Source: Saprospiraceae bacterium
GTDB lineage: Bacteria > Bacteroidota > Bacteroidia > Chitinophagales > Saprospiraceae
Assembly: GCA_028285545.1 (NCBI GenBank)
Contig: JANQPA010000064.1
Location: forward strand, 1-43,807
Length of the DNA stretch: 43,807 nt
Reading direction: 5' to 3'
Shown here: piece by piece, positions 23,623-32,720 of the stretch
Layout of the letters: each line of letters starts with the position of its first letter
How positions within the stretch are numbered: the stretch's first letter is position 1
Made by a program: the position numbers and the translations under genes
Notes under the pieces: model-generated
Database searches by the model: none
What the model was told of the DNA's origin: nothing
What the model saw: only the letters and a program-made list of their open reading frames with translations

Positions 23623-25347
23623 ATGAATAGCTTATCCAAAATCAATACCATCTGGCTGATTCTTTTCTATATAAGCTTTTTGATTTTGGCTCTGTATAAT
23701 GGCTTCAATTACTTTAACAAAAGTGTAATAGAAAGTGGCTTCGATTATATTGATTTTAAAGTTAAAATTGGCGACGATGAAAGCTGGAGGTGGAGTGATT
23801 TTCAGGCTGATTCTTTGCTAATTTCATTACCAAAAGAAAAAGGTGTTGACTTATGGTGGATAAGAACAAAGATTAATCTGGACAAAACCCTGGGGCCAAA
23901 TGAAAAGTATGGTTTAAAAGTAAGTACTTCGGGTGCTCATGATCTGTATTTTAATGGCCATTATATAGGAAGCAATGGGATAACAACGGGTGGCCCTGGT
24001 TCTGGTATTGCAAAAATTTACCAATTCTATGTTATCCCAGATTCATTGGCCACTATTGGTGTTCACCAAATAGCGTTACGGATATCTAGTAAAGGAATCT
24101 ATAAATTGCATTATCCAGAGATCTTGCCTGATGAATACGGTAATCTGACGCGCAAGCCCTTAATTCTTGCTTTATTTATTCATTTTTTAGCAGGAATTTT
24201 TCTGTTTCTATTCCTCTACTTTATCATCCAAGCTCCTTCATCAGAAACTAAAAGACAGTTTTTAACTTTTAGCTTCCTTTGCTTGGGATTATTGCTTTTG
24301 TTGGTATTCGAATATTTAAAATTTTATTACCAATATTCTTATACCTTCCATGTTTTTAGGGTTGAGCTTATCTCCTATTTAACCTTGTTTGTTGCCATTT
24401 TGCTGCCAATTTATTTACTGTTCCACTATAATTTTTCAAAAAAAAGATGGCTTATTTTAATTGGATTAATACTTCTTGCCTTTGCGTTTGTACTAAGCCC
24501 GGGATATGATGAAAGGGCCTATTACTTTATTTTTATTTCCTTTTTTTCGGCACTTGCAATAGTTGGCAGGGCGATCATTTTGGAAAAAGAAAGACACTAT
24601 TTAATATTCACAGGAGTTTTGTGCTGCTCTATTTGCCTTTTCATTTATTTTGACCTGACCCTTTTCCTGGGTTTTGGAATATTTTCACTGATCATTACCT
24701 TCCATTATTTAAATGAATCTATCCAAGAAAAAAAGGAGTATCAAGCTTCTTTATTGAAGGCCAAACGATTAGAGGTAGAATTACTGAAAATGAAACTGCA
24801 ACCTCATTTTTTGATGAATACCCTCACTTCGCTAATTGATATCATTGAAGGGGATCGCCATCAAGCTAAAGCCTTTGTTATTTCCCTTTCCAAGCTATTT
24901 GATATTATCAATGAAATATCATCTAATGTGAGTATTCCGCTCTCAAAAGAATTAGACTTGTGTAAAGAGCATTTAAAAATCATGAGTTATAGAAAAAATG
25001 TTCAATATTCATTGATTACAAAGAGCTTGAATCCTAGTGAACAAATACCTCCTGCGGTTTTACTAACCATTCTTGAAAATGGCCTGGTTCACAACAAACC
25101 CATTGACCATAAAATGGAGTTCATTGTTGATTTTGAGGAGACTGATACTTTTAAAAAGTACATTGTTTTTTCCTCAGGAAAAACCAGGCATCTGAATAAG
25201 GAAATTGAAGACGGTATCGGAAATCGCTATATCAAAGCAAGATTGAATGAATTTTACCAGGAAGGCAATTGGGAATTTATCACCCAAAAAGAAGAACCTG
25301 ACGGGTGGTTTACAAAAATTAAGATTGCTAAAAACGGAGCATTATGA
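23623..25347 (+). CDS. DISM-like sensor histidine kinase with degenerate ATPase
   Basis: A 574-residue kinase. After one helix (10-28) comes an extracytoplasmic beta-sandwich (about 35-180), then seven or so transmembrane helices (about 185-365), a 7TM-DISM-like layout, and a His_kinase domain with LQPHFLMN (His395). The N-box is altered to LLTILENGLVHN and the G-box is GIGNRYIKARL; the invariant Asn486 is kept, but surrounding residues differ from the two other kinases here. It overlaps the response-regulator gene by 4 nt (ATGA), so the two are coupled. Signal unknown; a bound carbohydrate-like ligand is possible. Confidence 0.85.
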   Translation: MNSLSKINTIWLILFYISFLILALYNGFNYFNKSVIESGFDYIDFKVKIGDDESWRWSDFQADSLLISLPKEKGVDLWWIRTKINLDKTLGPNEKYGLKVSTSGAHDLYFNGHYIGSNGITTGGPGSGIAKIYQFYVIPDSLATIGVHQIALRISSKGIYKLHYPEILPDEYGNLTRKPLILALFIHFLAGIFLFLFLYFIIQAPSSETKRQFLTFSFLCLGLLLLLVFEYLKFYYQYSYTFHVFRVELISYLTLFVAILLPIYLLFHYNFSKKRWLILIGLILLAFAFVLSPGYDERAYYFIFISFFSALAIVGRAIILEKERHYLIFTGVLCCSICLFIYFDLTLFLGFGIFSLIITFHYLNESIQEKKEYQASLLKAKRLEVELLKMKLQPHFLMNTLTSLIDIIEGDRHQAKAFVISLSKLFDIINEISSNVSIPLSKELDLCKEHLKIMSYRKNVQYSLITKSLNPSEQIPPAVLLTILENGLVHNKPIDHKMEFIVDFEETDTFKKYIVFSSGKTRHLNKEIEDGIGNRYIKARLNEFYQEGNWEFITQKEEPDGWFTKIKIAKNGAL

Positions 25348-26039
25348 AAGTTTTAATTCTTGAAGATGAGGCCAGAGTGGCTAATCAATTGAAAAAGTTA
25401 GTCGAAACTATTCTCAAAGGTGGTGATTATGCTATTAGAGTTTGTTTTGAACTGGAAGATGCCATCTCATTGATTGATCAAGAGCAAATAGACCTTCTAC
25501 TGTTGGATCTAAACCTAAATGGGGAAGATGGCTTTGAAATATTAAAGCGATTTTCCGCAGAGTCATTTCATACCATTATTACCTCCTCTTATAAAAATAA
25601 AGCAATAGAAGCATTTGAATATGGCGTATTGGATTTTGTTCCCAAACCTTTTGAGTTAGAGCGAATGAAAAAGGCATTTTCCAGAATAGAAAAAAATCAG
25701 GTGGCTAAAAACCCTGCCCGGTATTTAGTGCTTAAAAAAAGCCTTTTTAATCAGGTTGTTGCGATTGAGGAAGTGTATTTTATAGAAGCCCAGGGGCATC
25801 ATAGTATTCTGGGTTTAAAAAATGGAAGAAAAGAAACGCATCATAAATCCCTTGGCAAGCTATTAAAGATTTTGCCTCATCATTTTAAACAAGTTCATAG
25901 ATCTTTTGCGGTAAATACACAAGTAATGGAGCAGATCAATTCATTTGAAGGAAGTAAATACGAACTGCTCTTAAGGAATGGTTTTAAAGTGCCAATTGGC
26001 AGAAAATTCTATTCTACTTTTAAGGAATATTTTATTTAG
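25344..26039 (+). CDS. LytTR-family response regulator
   Basis: A 231-residue regulator with receiver residues Glu7/Asp8, Asp55 (LLDLNLNG), Thr80-Ser82 and Lys101 (PKPF), and a LytTR DNA-binding domain from about 130 (AIEEVYFIEAQGHHSILGL, FKQVHRSFAVN). Its ATG overlaps the kinase stop. The ABC exporter gene starts 101 nt downstream on the same strand and may be a target. Confidence 0.92.
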   Translation: MKVLILEDEARVANQLKKLVETILKGGDYAIRVCFELEDAISLIDQEQIDLLLLDLNLNGEDGFEILKRFSAESFHTIITSSYKNKAIEAFEYGVLDFVPKPFELERMKKAFSRIEKNQVAKNPARYLVLKKSLFNQVVAIEEVYFIEAQGHHSILGLKNGRKETHHKSLGKLLKILPHHFKQVHRSFAVNTQVMEQINSFEGSKYELLLRNGFKVPIGRKFYSTFKEYFI

Positions 26040-26140
26040 AGATCTGAAAAAATCTGTTTCCAGGTTTCAGAAAGAAAATTATCTCACCTGCCGTTATGGC
26101 ATGAAATTTACTTTGGCGCAACTTTTGACAGTCCAAGAGT

Positions 26141-27877
26141 ATGAGTAAAAAGAAAGTTTCTTTTGGATGGGCTTTTAAAGAGTTTATCTGGCCCAGAAGA
26201 GGCATAGTAGGCCTCGGTTTATTTCTAATTCTGGTGAGGAGTTTGGCTGGTTTAGTTTTACCCTATGCCAGTAAGTTTTTATTGGATGATATCATTCCCG
26301 CCAAAGATCAGCAAGCATTGACGGTGCTATTAATTGCGGTAGTCTCAGCCATTATCTTACAGGCAAGCACCTCCTTTGCTTTGGTGCGATTGCTAAGTGT
26401 AGAAGCCCAGCATTTGATTAAAATATTAAGAACTAAGGTTCAGAAAAAACTGCTGACCTTACCCATTCGCTTTTTTGATAATAATAAATCCGGGGCATTG
26501 GTTTCCAGAGTGATGACGGATGTTGAGGGAGTTAGAAATTTAGTGGGGACCGGACTGGTGCAGTTGATTGGAGGATCAGTCACCTCCATATTATCCTTTA
26601 TTATTTTGATAAGGATGAATGCATTGATGACGGTATTTGTCCTTGTCCCGGTAGTGATTTTTGCCTTTATCGCCTTTAAAGCGTTTGGCTACATCCGACC
26701 TATTTTTAGAAAAAGAGGGAAGATTAATGCTGAAGTTACAGGGCGATTAACAGAAACCCTGAACGGCATTCGAGTCATCAAAGGATTTAATGCAGAGCGT
26801 CAGGAAAATGAAGTTTTTGAATCAGGAGCTAATCGCCTTTTTCTGAATGTAAAAAAAAGCTTGACTGCTACGGCATTAATGACTAGTTCGTCTACCTTTT
26901 TAATTGGTCTTGCTTCGGCCGGTATTATGGGCATTGGAGGTTATTTTATGATGGGTGGAACGATGACAACCGGTGAATTCCTGTCCTTTACCTTATTCTT
27001 AGGATTTTTAATTGCTCCTATTGTTCAAATGGGGAATATTGGATCTCAACTGACAGAAGCCTTGGCTGGCCTGGACCGTACCGAGGAATTGATGAATATG
27101 GAAGAAGAGGATGATCCCGAGGTAAGGACAGAAATTTTGAAAGACATTAAAGGAGACATCATTTTTGAAAATGTAAGCTTTGCTTATGAAGAAGGAAAAG
27201 AAGTCTTGCATAATGTATCGTTTAAAGCTCCAAGAGGGAGTGTGATTGCTTTGGTGGGATCATCGGGTTCTGGAAAGTCGACTATTGCAAGTTTGGCAGC
27301 TTCCTTTCTTACTCCAATTTCCGGGACAGTGACTATTGATGGGATAGATATGTCGACGGTCAACCTTAATTCTTTCCGAAAAGATTTAGGGGTAGTTTTA
27401 CAAGATGACTTTTTATATGAAGGGACAATTCGTGAGAATATCTTATTTCCCAGACCGAATGCTTCAGAAGAAGAACTATTGGCGGCAGTAAAAGGTGCGT
27501 ATGTGGATGAATTTACGGATCGATTTGAGGATGGTTTGGATACTTTGATCGGAGAGCGGGGGGTGAAACTATCTGGAGGGCAGCGACAACGCATATCTAT
27601 TGCAAGGGCTTTATTGGCCAATCCCAAGATTATCATCCTGGATGAAGCCACGTCCAACCTGGATACCGAAAGTGAATCTTTTATCCAAAAAAGTTTGAAT
27701 GACCTGATGAAAGATCGAACCACTTTTGTTATTGCCCACCGCTTGAGTACTATCCAAAAGGCAGATCAGATTTTAGTAATTGAAGAAGGACGTATTGTGG
27801 AAGAAGGTAGGCATGAGGAGTTATTGGAGAAGAAGGGGCGGTATTATGATTTGTATACTTATCAGAGTAGGATATAG
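26141..27877 (+). CDS. ABC exporter, fused permease and ATPase
   Basis: A 578-residue half-transporter: six transmembrane helices in residues 20-320 and a nucleotide-binding domain with Walker A GSSGSGKST (near 373), Q-loop VVLQDDF, signature LSGGQRQR (near 477), Walker B IIILDEATS and the switch IAHRLST. All catalytic residues are present, so it should work as a homodimer exporting lipids or drugs (MsbA/BmrA class). Substrate cannot be assigned. It lies downstream of a kinase/regulator pair on the same strand, a common arrangement for stress-induced exporters, but the 101-nt gap leaves room for its own promoter. Confidence 0.93.
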   Translation: MSKKKVSFGWAFKEFIWPRRGIVGLGLFLILVRSLAGLVLPYASKFLLDDIIPAKDQQALTVLLIAVVSAIILQASTSFALVRLLSVEAQHLIKILRTKVQKKLLTLPIRFFDNNKSGALVSRVMTDVEGVRNLVGTGLVQLIGGSVTSILSFIILIRMNALMTVFVLVPVVIFAFIAFKAFGYIRPIFRKRGKINAEVTGRLTETLNGIRVIKGFNAERQENEVFESGANRLFLNVKKSLTATALMTSSSTFLIGLASAGIMGIGGYFMMGGTMTTGEFLSFTLFLGFLIAPIVQMGNIGSQLTEALAGLDRTEELMNMEEEDDPEVRTEILKDIKGDIIFENVSFAYEEGKEVLHNVSFKAPRGSVIALVGSSGSGKSTIASLAASFLTPISGTVTIDGIDMSTVNLNSFRKDLGVVLQDDFLYEGTIRENILFPRPNASEEELLAAVKGAYVDEFTDRFEDGLDTLIGERGVKLSGGQRQRISIARALLANPKIIILDEATSNLDTESESFIQKSLNDLMKDRTTFVIAHRLSTIQKADQILVIEEGRIVEEGRHEELLEKKGRYYDLYTYQSRI

Positions 27878-27885
27878 TTTTAGAT

Positions 27886-27931
27886 GGCGATTACAAATCG
27901 CCACCAGCTTAGATTACAAATCGCTACCAGC
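27886..27931. repeat. GATTACAAATCGC repeats with hairpin
   Basis: A 20-bp unit at 27889-27908 recurs at 27912-27931 with one change. The first copy sits in the 8-bp hairpin TGGCGATT-ACA-AATCGCCA (27886-27904), 9 nt after the ABC exporter stop. It may act as terminator for the convergent genes, though no T tract follows. Confidence 0.65.
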
Positions 27932-27965
27932 AAGCAAATTGCCACTAATATGTATAACGTAGCCC

Positions 27966-28271
27966 TTAATTGGGATTATATTTTTGAGCCTTTTTCATCA
28001 AAATAATAGCCCCAAGAAATGGGATGGGGATTATTAAAAGATCGGCAATTTCCCGAATCCCTAGCCAAATAAATAAATAATAAGCTCCAATAAGTATCAG
28101 GCCGATGAGTATCAAGCCATTGCGCATAAAAATTGAAAGGCCTTTAATATCGATTTTCTTTTTCTGGTCTTCAGAAAGGGTATTATAACCTGCTATCAAA
28201 TTAGGAGCAGCCTTTACCGCAAAGCCAAGAACAATTAGAAAGAAACCGACTAGGAGAGTGATGAATTCCAT
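27966..28271 (-). CDS. DUF3784-like small membrane protein
   Basis: A 101-residue protein with three transmembrane helices (about 3-22, 48-70, 75-92). The segment NLIAGYNTLSEDQKKKID between helix 1 and 2 is the signature of DUF3784, a family of unknown function found in Firmicutes and Bacteroidota. It is convergent to the ABC exporter and not obviously linked to the acetyltransferase gene 83 nt upstream. Confidence 0.8.
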   Translation of the reverse strand: MEFITLLVGFFLIVLGFAVKAAPNLIAGYNTLSEDQKKKIDIKGLSIFMRNGLILIGLILIGAYYLFIWLGIREIADLLIIPIPFLGAIILMKKAQKYNPN

Positions 28272-28354
28272 TAATCATTTGCTTTTGATGACTAGGAGGG
28301 ATATAAGATTTATTTTTCCAAAATATTTAGTTGTTTCACCTACTAACTATATTT

Positions 28355-28801
28355 TCACCCCAACTCCATATGCAATATAGGATAAGGCTTGCCTAACCCA
28401 TCCAATGGAGAACGGCGAACCACTTTAAAGCCAATATGTTTGTAAAAACCAACCGCCTGCGGATTGTCTTCATTGACATCTACTTTGGTGGCATTTAATT
28501 CGTTGATAGCGAAATTCATTAAACTCCTACCTATTCCTTTTCCAAAAGCCTTAGGGTGAACAAAAAGCATTTCTATATTCTCTTCAGCTACTCCCAGGAA
28601 AGCGAGAATATTATTATTCTCATCTTTAATGCCTCTTAAGTCAACCGCATCCAGGTATTGATCAAGTATGAGAGGTTTAAAATATTCAATATCTGATTCT
28701 GGTAAAAAATGATGGGTAGCTCGAACGGAGGCTTCCCAAACTTCTACCACTTCAGGATGATCTGGTTTTTGGATTTTCTCAATTTGATAACTCATATTCA
28801 T
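28355..28801 (-). CDS. GNAT family N-acetyltransferase
   Basis: A 148-residue GNAT. The acetyl-CoA-binding motif A is visible as LFVHPKAFGKGIGRSLM (Q/RxxGxG/A form GKGIG), followed by VDVNEDNPQAVGFYKHIGF in motif B. The N-terminus resembles YjaB-like acetyltransferases (WEASVRATHHFLPESDI). The acceptor is unknown. It lies 7 nt downstream of the TPR gene and is probably cotranscribed with it. Confidence 0.9.
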   Translation of the reverse strand: MNMSYQIEKIQKPDHPEVVEVWEASVRATHHFLPESDIEYFKPLILDQYLDAVDLRGIKDENNNILAFLGVAEENIEMLFVHPKAFGKGIGRSLMNFAINELNATKVDVNEDNPQAVGFYKHIGFKVVRRSPLDGLGKPYPILHMELG

Positions 28802-28808
28802 TTGATAT

Positions 28809-29687
28809 TTAATTGCTCAAGCCTAGCTCCCGTAGGATGGTTTGTTTGTCTTCGTAAGCAGAGGTGATTTCTGGGTTTAATTCCAGGGCTTTATCAAAGT
28901 CCTTGAGGGCTTCCGTATTGCGATTTAAGGCCATCAGGATTTTTCCACGCAGATCATAGCCAGAGCCAAAATCTGGATTGACTTTAATGTCCTCATTGAC
29001 ATCTTTTAGTGCATCATCAAATTGACCCAAATGATACAAGGCATAACTTCTTTGTAAGTAGACATCTTGAAAATTAGCATCCAATTCCATTAACTTATTG
29101 ATGTCCTCCAAGGCTTTTTCGTACTCCTGAAGGATATTATAGGCTTTTCCTCTTTTGAAATAGGCATCTTTATTTTCAGGATTAATTTCTAAGACTTTGC
29201 TCAAATCTGCTAATGCCTCTTCATCCCGCTCCAAATCAAACAAAACTTTTCCGCGATATAAATAGGAGAGTTCATCATTTGGCTCAATTTCTAAAGCCTT
29301 GTCAAAATATTTAATGGCTTCTTCATTTTGATCTAAATCTTCCAACACACAGGCTTTTAAATAATAGCCAGTGTGATGTTCAGGATTCAGTTCAATAGAT
29401 TTATCAAAATCATCTAAGCCTTCCTGGAATCGATCCAGCTGACAAAAGGCAATACCCCGATTAAAATAGGTTTCATAATTTTTAGGGTCAAGCCTTATGG
29501 CTTTATTGAATGTTTTCAGGGAATGTTCAAACCGATTCAAAGTGACTTCTATGAGTCCTTTATAGTTCCAATATTTGGCTTCTTTAGGAGCTTGTTTAAC
29601 AGCTTTCTCTATGGCCCACAGCGCTTTTTGATATTCTTGTTTAGAAAACAGATCTTGGCTTTTTTTGAAATGTATCTCTGAGGACAT
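28809..29687 (-). CDS. TPR repeat protein
   Basis: A 292-residue protein made almost wholly of about eight tetratricopeptide repeats (pattern AL..F..A....P....Y..RG), with no signal peptide or membrane segment, so it is probably cytosolic. It would act as a protein-protein scaffold; partners are unknown. It precedes the GNAT gene by 7 nt. Confidence 0.9.
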   Translation of the reverse strand: MSSEIHFKKSQDLFSKQEYQKALWAIEKAVKQAPKEAKYWNYKGLIEVTLNRFEHSLKTFNKAIRLDPKNYETYFNRGIAFCQLDRFQEGLDDFDKSIELNPEHHTGYYLKACVLEDLDQNEEAIKYFDKALEIEPNDELSYLYRGKVLFDLERDEEALADLSKVLEINPENKDAYFKRGKAYNILQEYEKALEDINKLMELDANFQDVYLQRSYALYHLGQFDDALKDVNEDIKVNPDFGSGYDLRGKILMALNRNTEALKDFDKALELNPEITSAYEDKQTILRELGLSN

Positions 29688-29770
29688 ATGGTTGTTTTTG
29701 ATGAGTATTTAAGAAGGTATAAAGTAGAATGTAAAAGGTAAAATGACTTCAAATACCCAATACAATTGTT

Positions 29771-30640
29771 TTAATGACTAGAAAGTGCCACCCTGAAACC
29801 TAAATTAAAATATCGGCTGTTTGGGTAATCATAATTTCTCCAGGCCGTTCTCATGGTATTTTCCCTATTGTGAAAAGATCCACCCCTCATAACTCTAGCC
29901 TCTTCATAATCCACAATACTTTTTCCATCATAAGTTTTTATCATGTCTTCGCACCATTCCCAAACATTGCCCGCCAAATCAAAAATTCCCAGTTCATTAG
30001 GGAAATAGCTTCCACATGGTGCTGAGAAAGCATAAGCATCATTGGTTATTGAGTCTGCCCAGGGGTAAGGGGTATTAACATCTGAAAAATTGGCCTCTTG
30101 CCCAGAGGGTAAATGATCACCCCAGGGATATTTGATCGACTTTCCCCCACTTCGTGCTATGAATTCCCATTCTTTTTCCAAAGGGAGTCGATAAGATTTG
30201 GAAGTTTTTCTGGTTAGCCAATCACAATAGGCTTTGGCATCATTCCAGCTTACACAAGTTACCGGGTGATGATCTGATTGATTGTAGCGAGGGTTTGACC
30301 AGGTAATGTCCTGTTTTTCCCATCTTCTTGTAGTATCATTAATATAAACATATCCATAAGCCCATTTTTCTTGTTCTGCATCTGTTTTATACCCTGTCTC
30401 AGAAACGAAAGTGTTAAACTCAGCAACGGAAACCTCATACTTACTTATTTGAAAATCTTCTACAGTCACAGGATGGCTAGGCAGGGATAATGGGCCCAGA
30501 CTGTCAAATTCATTTCCCATCATAAACTCCCCACCAAAAATTTTGATCATAGTATTTTCACTGTATAAAAATGGGTCCTCATCTCTGTGGCAAGTGAGTA
30601 AAAAAGCTGTGAAAAGAAGAAAAACAAAGATTTTTTTCAA
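29771..30640 (-). CDS. SUMF1/FGE-fold lipoprotein without catalytic cysteines
   Basis: I prefer a TTG start at 30640 (289 residues): it follows an AAAGGA site, begins a standard lipoprotein signal (KKIFVFLLFTAFLLTC) and avoids overlapping the acyl-CoA synthetase gene; ATG starts at 30697 or 30736 give a long basic extension. The mature part is an FGE-sulfatase fold: IFGGEFMMGN, HPVTCVSWNDAKAYCDWL, RLPLEKEWEFIARSG, GNVWEWCEDM, RGGSFHN and LGFRVA. The paired cysteines of formylglycine-generating enzymes between RGGS and LGFR are absent (NRENTMRTAWRNYDYPNSRY). This resembles structural SUMF1 lipoproteins such as GldJ/GldK. Confidence 0.83.
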   Translation of the reverse strand: MKKIFVFLLFTAFLLTCHRDEDPFLYSENTMIKIFGGEFMMGNEFDSLGPLSLPSHPVTVEDFQISKYEVSVAEFNTFVSETGYKTDAEQEKWAYGYVYINDTTRRWEKQDITWSNPRYNQSDHHPVTCVSWNDAKAYCDWLTRKTSKSYRLPLEKEWEFIARSGGKSIKYPWGDHLPSGQEANFSDVNTPYPWADSITNDAYAFSAPCGSYFPNELGIFDLAGNVWEWCEDMIKTYDGKSIVDYEEARVMRGGSFHNRENTMRTAWRNYDYPNSRYFNLGFRVALSSH

Positions 30641-30671
30641 GAAAAAAAATCCTTTTACCCGCTTTTGCTGA

Positions 30672-32384
30672 TTAATATTTTTTGTGAAAATATTCATGCA
30701 CTTTTTTGACATTCCCAATCTTATCATTAGCTTCATTGGCCCGTAATTCTACTCGCCTGATTTTACCACTTATGGTTTTGGGTAGGGATTCCGGAAATTC
30801 AATAATCCTTGGCACCTTATACTTGGCCAGGCCTTTTTCAGCAAAACCAAATAATTCCTCAGCAAGTTCCTTACTGGGACTATATCCTTCACTTAAGATG
30901 ACAAATGCTTTAACAGCATAGCCTCTTAAATCATGTGGACTGGCTACTACCGCCGATTCCAAAACAGCATCATGCTCTATTAAAACACTTTCCACTTCAA
31001 ATGGACCAATCCGATATGCAGATGCTTTAATGACATCGTCATCGCGACCAATAAACCAGATGAATCCATCTTCGTCTTTATAGGCCTTATCGCCGGTGTA
31101 ATAAAGGCCATGGCGAAATGCCTTGTTCGTTCGAACACTGTCTTTTAGATATTCGATGAAAATACCATTATGCCTGGCTTTATCCATTTTTACACAGATG
31201 GTACCTTCTTCTAAGGGGGCTAACTCATTACCTTCTTCATCACAAATGATGATATCATATAAAAAAGTTGGTCTACCCATAGAGCCTGGTCGCAGATCAA
31301 CCCCAGGTAGATTACCAACCAAACAGGTAGTCTCCGTTTGTCCATAACCATCTCGAATAACAGTGCCGGTTCCGTTTTTCCATTTTTCAATTACATCAGG
31401 GTTAAGGGGTTCTCCAGCTGCATTGCAAATTCTGATTTTTAAATCATACTGAGTCAAATCTTCCTGGATCAACATCCTCAATACGGTTGGAGAAGCACAA
31501 AAGGTGGTGATGCCATATTTTTCCATAGCTTCCAATTGTTCTTTTGGAACAAAGCCATCCACCTGATTGGCAAAAATGGTGGCTCCGGTATTCCAGGGGG
31601 CAAAAAAACTACTCCAGGCAAATTTTGCCCAGCCAGGAGCCGAAATATTGTAATGAATATCTCCATGTACTGCTCCTACCCAGGTGGCAGTGCTTAGATG
31701 ACCAAAAGGATAGGTGAAATGAGTATGCACTACTACCTTTGGCAATCCTGTTGTACCTGAGGTGAAAAAATATAAAAAAGGCTCATCAGCCAATGTTTTT
31801 TCTGCCTCAGCTTGTTTGTTTTCTTTCAAAATTTCATCTATGAAAAACCATCCATTTCGTTCTCCATCCGTGAGGATTTTCAGCTTAATTTTTTTGCCAG
31901 ATTGTTGTTCGGCTTCATCGATTTTTTCAGCATTGGCTTGATTGGAAATCATCACTTCCGGGAATAAAGTTTCAAAGCGGTAATTAATGTCCCGAGCTGT
32001 CAGATTAGTAGCAGTAGGCATCATGATGAAACCTCCTTTGATGGTAGCCAAAAGGCTAATCCAGTTGGCAGGCACCAATGGGAGTAATGAATAAATGTGA
32101 TCCCCTTTTTGGATATCATGCCGACGTAAGAAATTGACCAACTGATTGGACAAGTCATAAATTTCCTGGAAAGAATAGGTTCTTTCTTTATCACGATATC
32201 TCCATAAAAGGGCTGGGCTATTTGGAAAAGCCTGAACATTGAGAGGATAGAAAATGTCTTCTACCCAATTGAAATATTCTGGTTTGTCAAGTTGATAAGT
32301 ATTAAGCTGATCAAATTGCTGATTGGCAATATCGCTTCTGACAGCTTTGAAAAAATTGAGGATGTCCATAGGCAAGAAAGGCAT
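30672..32384 (-). CDS. Acyl-CoA synthetase (AMP-forming)
   Basis: A 570-residue adenylate-forming enzyme from the ATG at 32384, which has an A-rich leader; the frame extends to a GTG at 32408 but that part belongs to an inverted repeat, and the ATG at 32369 is also possible. Motifs are the P-loop FTSGTTGLPK, A5 GYGQTET, A7 TGDKAYKDEDG, A8 GRDDDVIKASAYRIGPFEVE and A10 PKTISGKIRR with the catalytic Lys. It is closest to acetyl/medium-chain acyl-CoA synthetases and makes acyl-CoA from a free acid, CoA and ATP. The chain length cannot be given. The SUMF1-like gene follows after 31 nt. Confidence 0.9.
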   Translation of the reverse strand: MPFLPMDILNFFKAVRSDIANQQFDQLNTYQLDKPEYFNWVEDIFYPLNVQAFPNSPALLWRYRDKERTYSFQEIYDLSNQLVNFLRRHDIQKGDHIYSLLPLVPANWISLLATIKGGFIMMPTATNLTARDINYRFETLFPEVMISNQANAEKIDEAEQQSGKKIKLKILTDGERNGWFFIDEILKENKQAEAEKTLADEPFLYFFTSGTTGLPKVVVHTHFTYPFGHLSTATWVGAVHGDIHYNISAPGWAKFAWSSFFAPWNTGATIFANQVDGFVPKEQLEAMEKYGITTFCASPTVLRMLIQEDLTQYDLKIRICNAAGEPLNPDVIEKWKNGTGTVIRDGYGQTETTCLVGNLPGVDLRPGSMGRPTFLYDIIICDEEGNELAPLEEGTICVKMDKARHNGIFIEYLKDSVRTNKAFRHGLYYTGDKAYKDEDGFIWFIGRDDDVIKASAYRIGPFEVESVLIEHDAVLESAVVASPHDLRGYAVKAFVILSEGYSPSKELAEELFGFAEKGLAKYKVPRIIEFPESLPKTISGKIRRVELRANEANDKIGNVKKVHEYFHKKY

Positions 32385-32390
32385 TTTTTT

Positions 32391-32634
32391 GACACTGACT
32401 TCGTACACAGACTGATACAGATTTTCACTGCTTACAGTTTAGGTGTGTAAAAGAACTGAAAAATAAATTAGAAGATTAAAATACTTATTTTTCTTAAGCA
32501 ATTTGATATAAAACATATCAACTTCTAAATTACTCCAATCTTAACCTATACTATTAAGATTCTCCCAATAAACTTTATTCCTTTTACATTAAAACAGTGG
32601 AAGTCAGTAAAAGTCAGTGTACGAAGTCAGTGTC
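32391..32634. repeat. Widely spaced 18-bp inverted repeat
   Basis: GACACTGACTTCGTACAC (32391-32408) and its exact reverse complement (32617-32634) bracket 208 bp without a gene. The right side also has the tandem-like AAGTCAGTAAAAGTCAGTG just before it. A separate palindrome AAGGTTTGTAAACCTT lies at 32655-32670. The rest of 32385-32720 is AT-rich and shows no gene; it must hold the promoter of the acyl-CoA synthetase gene. Confidence 0.65.
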
Positions 32635-32720
32635 AGGAAATGATTGTAGGTATTAAGGTTTGTAAACCTTGCCATGCCTAGTACAGACTTAATAATAGCT
32701 TCAATGTTTAGGGTTAATGT

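Noticed and set aside
27184-27723. 179-codon open frame on the minus strand inside the ABC exporter gene
   Set aside because: It is the antisense of the nucleotide-binding domain with all its motifs on the plus strand, and its protein has a Ser/Pro-rich shadow composition.
32384-32408. GTG start at 32408 for the acyl-CoA synthetase
   Set aside because: The extra eight codons are one arm of an inverted repeat, and the next ATG has a better A-rich leader.
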